DNA of 64,000 nucleotides from Tetraselmis striata (taxonomy: Eukaryota > Chlorophyta > Chlorodendrophyceae > Chlorodendrales > Chlorodendraceae), in NCBI GenBank assembly GCA_006384855.1, contig VCJN01001754.1, forward strand, positions 62,001 through 126,000. The letters run 5' to 3'. Below the pieces are notes generated by a model. That model saw only the letters and a list, made by a program, of their open reading frames with translations. It was not told the origin of the DNA and made no database searches. Of this stretch, positions 62,336-64,000 are shown in pieces; the stretch's first letter is position 1; every line of letters begins with the position of its first letter. The translations under genes and the position numbers were made by a program.

Positions 62336-63011
62336 GTTAAGACCCAGGTACGAAAATGCCTTGTGTACACACAGCGCGCCCTGTGTATCCCCATGTCATC
62401 AATTTGACCTGTGTATACACAGGTCATATTTTTAATTGACCTGTGTACACAAAGGTCATTATTTTGCCTGTGTATACACAGTCGATACCGTAATGACCTG
62501 TGTGTACACGGGTCATGTTTACTTTGACCCGTGTACACACAGGTCACTTTTTATGACCCGTGTACAAACAGGTCAAAGTGATCATGACCCGTGTACACAC
62601 AGGTCATTACGGTATCGACCTGTGTATACACGGGTCACCAATGATACCTAAAACCCGACACCTTGTTTGCACATGGGGCATCTGTGAAATGGCCTGGGTG
62701 AAAACATGTACTTGGGTCATATGTCAGATGACCTGTGTACAAATAAACAGGCAGCGATGTTCGCGCACTTGGGTCATTTTCTATGACCTGTGTGTACACA
62801 TAGTGATTTCAAGTGACCTGTGTATACACAGGTCATGGCCAAAATGACCTGTGTGTACACATACAGGTCAATGCAAGTGACCTATGTGTACACATGGCAT
62901 ACAAGGTTATGCCCTGTGTATACACAGGGCACTTAAATGCCATGTGTATACACAGGGCGTTCTGACCATGACCTGTGTATACATAGGGCATTTTCGTACA
63001 TGGGTCTTAAC
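62336..63011. mobile_element. Foldback element with internal palindrome array
   Basis: Terminal inverted repeats of about 26 bp (62336-62361 and 62986-63011, starting GTTAAGACCCA) are flanked by a 4-bp duplication ATCT (62332-62335 and 63012-63015). The interior is an array of some fifteen variants of GACCTGTGTATACACAGGTC, each a near-palindrome, separated by 10-30 bp of unrelated DNA. There is no coding capacity, so a non-autonomous DNA element is likely. Confidence 0.8.
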
Positions 63012-63015
63012 ATCT

Positions 63016-63700
63016 CCATTAAGGAAAAAATCCTCGTACGAATAAGCAATAAGCGGCGATAAGCGGCGTAGCACCAGCGTAAACCGTGCATAACATCCAG
63101 CGCACAACCTCCCGCGCACAACCATCCCGCGCACATCTAGGGCATAACCATCCTCTTAAAAAATATTGCACGACACGGGAATTGTCCGATGGCGGTTGCT
63201 ACACAGCGTAGTCGTACATCGTCCTACAAACCGCTTGAAATTTACGATCGGTAGTTGTACGAGTATTTTACGGATATTAATTGTACTGTACAAACTTGGG
63301 TCATGGCAGGCTTGGAGGAAGGATTAGTCGCTACCGTACGGGTAATCGTACGAGCGTCAGGTCCGGCGGAAAATATTATTTCGTCACCGATACAGGACGA
63401 CGGGTACTGGTACAGCAGGTACTCGGAGCCAGTGATCATTACAGTGCGACGCGCCACCACCGGCGACGCGCCACCACAGAGGAACGAACGGTGCATCTGC
63501 AGATACGAACGACAGAGTGACCTCATTTGCTTGCCGCGGTCTACCGTCCAAGCACGGACTGTGATACTCGAACGAGGTACCTGCAGGCATGTGTTTCGAT
63601 AGTTTGGATAGAGGTTGTGTATGTGCCGAGACTTTCCTTTCGTATGGTCGTGTTTCAACTTGTGAAAAGTTCGTCCCTGCCGATACTCGTCGTGCCCCTG
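63016..63700. other. No supported gene
   Basis: Contains GCGCACA repeats near 63100-63135 and a CGAGTATTTTACGG motif shared with about 9917. Minus- and plus-strand open frames are not convincing. Confidence 0.5.
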
Positions 63701-63707
63701 CTCCACA

Positions 63708-63708
<1 letters not shown>

Positions 63709-63748
<40 letters not shown>

Positions 63749-63767
63749 TGCGAGCGAGCGAGCGAGC

Positions 63768-63812
<45 letters not shown>
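63709..63812. repeat. (GA)n microsatellite with (GAGC)n core
   Basis: Polypurine simple sequence, a potential triplex former. Confidence 0.95.
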
Positions 63813-63814
<2 letters not shown>

Positions 63815-63917
63815 GTATTATGTCCCCGAGAAAGTGCTCGCTGGAAAGGGGCCGCGCAGGGAGTCCGGCTGGCTCACCTGGGACCGCCTCGTGCTAATAC
63901 TGCTTGTGCTTCGGCAG

Positions 63918-63978
63918 GGACTACGCCAAGGAGAAATACGAGGAGCGCACAGCAGCAGTGCGCTGCGTGGCAGGGAAG
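63918..63978 (+). CDS. Probable internal exon of a gene running off the window
   Basis: A branch-like GCTAATAC and the tract TGCTTGTGCTTCGGCAG precede a 61-base open segment that ends at a GTATGAG donor. It encodes DYAKEKYEERTAAVRCVAGK, hydrophilic and helical. Both splice sites and the protein-like reading agree. Family unknown. Confidence 0.5.
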
Positions 63979-64000
63979 GTATGAGTTTTTTGTATTTCTT

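Noticed and set aside
62336..63011. CRISPR-like array of palindromic repeats with spacers
   Set aside because: Repeats are degenerate, spacers vary in length, the unit has terminal inverted repeats and a target duplication, there are no cas genes and the DNA is eukaryotic.

Overview
The window is eukaryotic nuclear DNA from a transposon-rich genome. I infer a unicellular alga or other protist. Evidence is the GT-AG introns that can be read (for example 2037-2092 and 53391-53519), the retroelement classes present (two tyrosine-recombinase DIRS/PAT-type elements, Ty3/gypsy and Ty1/copia LTR elements, a LINE-type element, tRNA-derived SINEs), very long microsatellites and homopolymers, and two host genes with nuclear domains (a BRCT protein and a J-domain plus PARP-type zinc-finger protein). 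The mix of a PAT-like DIRS element and a small copia element with 195-bp LTRs resembles volvocine green algae, but this is a guess and the species cannot be named from the sequence.

Layout. 0-4.7 kb: end of a DIRS-type copy, then short decayed or spliced coding pieces. 4.7-9.1 kb: LINE-type element in two opposite-facing parts, the 3' part duplicated in tandem. 9.6-9.85 kb: tRNA-derived SINE. 10.2-13.3 kb: DIRS-type element with gag and tyrosine recombinase but no reverse transcriptase. 13.3-14.8 kb: internally deleted copia element with a 5-bp target duplication. 15.05-19.07 kb: complete LTR element that carries only an intact gag, with LTRs that look identical and target duplication CCGTA. 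19.2-22.9 kb: repeats and coding fragments. 22.9-36.7 kb: Ty3/gypsy element whose 5' LTR is split by an intact 4.9-kb PAT-like element (23005-27912). 38.2-43.9 kb: decayed copia element carrying a cytosine-5 DNA methyltransferase remnant between gag and protease. 44.9-47.6 kb: two host genes, both on the minus strand. 47.8-52.5 kb: SINE inverted pair and duplicated repeat modules. 52.5-53.7 kb: possible spliced gene. 53.9-58.7 kb: higher-order tandem repeats with GT microsatellites. 59.5-63.8 kb: palindrome-rich DNA, coding fragments and a foldback element (62336-63011). 63918-63978: a probable internal exon of a gene running off the right edge.

The most notable theme is that three unrelated retroelements here each carry a methyltransferase-like domain: the copia element a cytosine-5 methyltransferase (PPC and ENV motifs), and the gypsy and PAT-like elements a shared WGPxT...NPP(F/W) domain of the type described as Dam-like in DIRS elements. 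Several elements look young (near-identical LTRs, intact ORFs, precise insertions), so retrotransposition has probably been recent.
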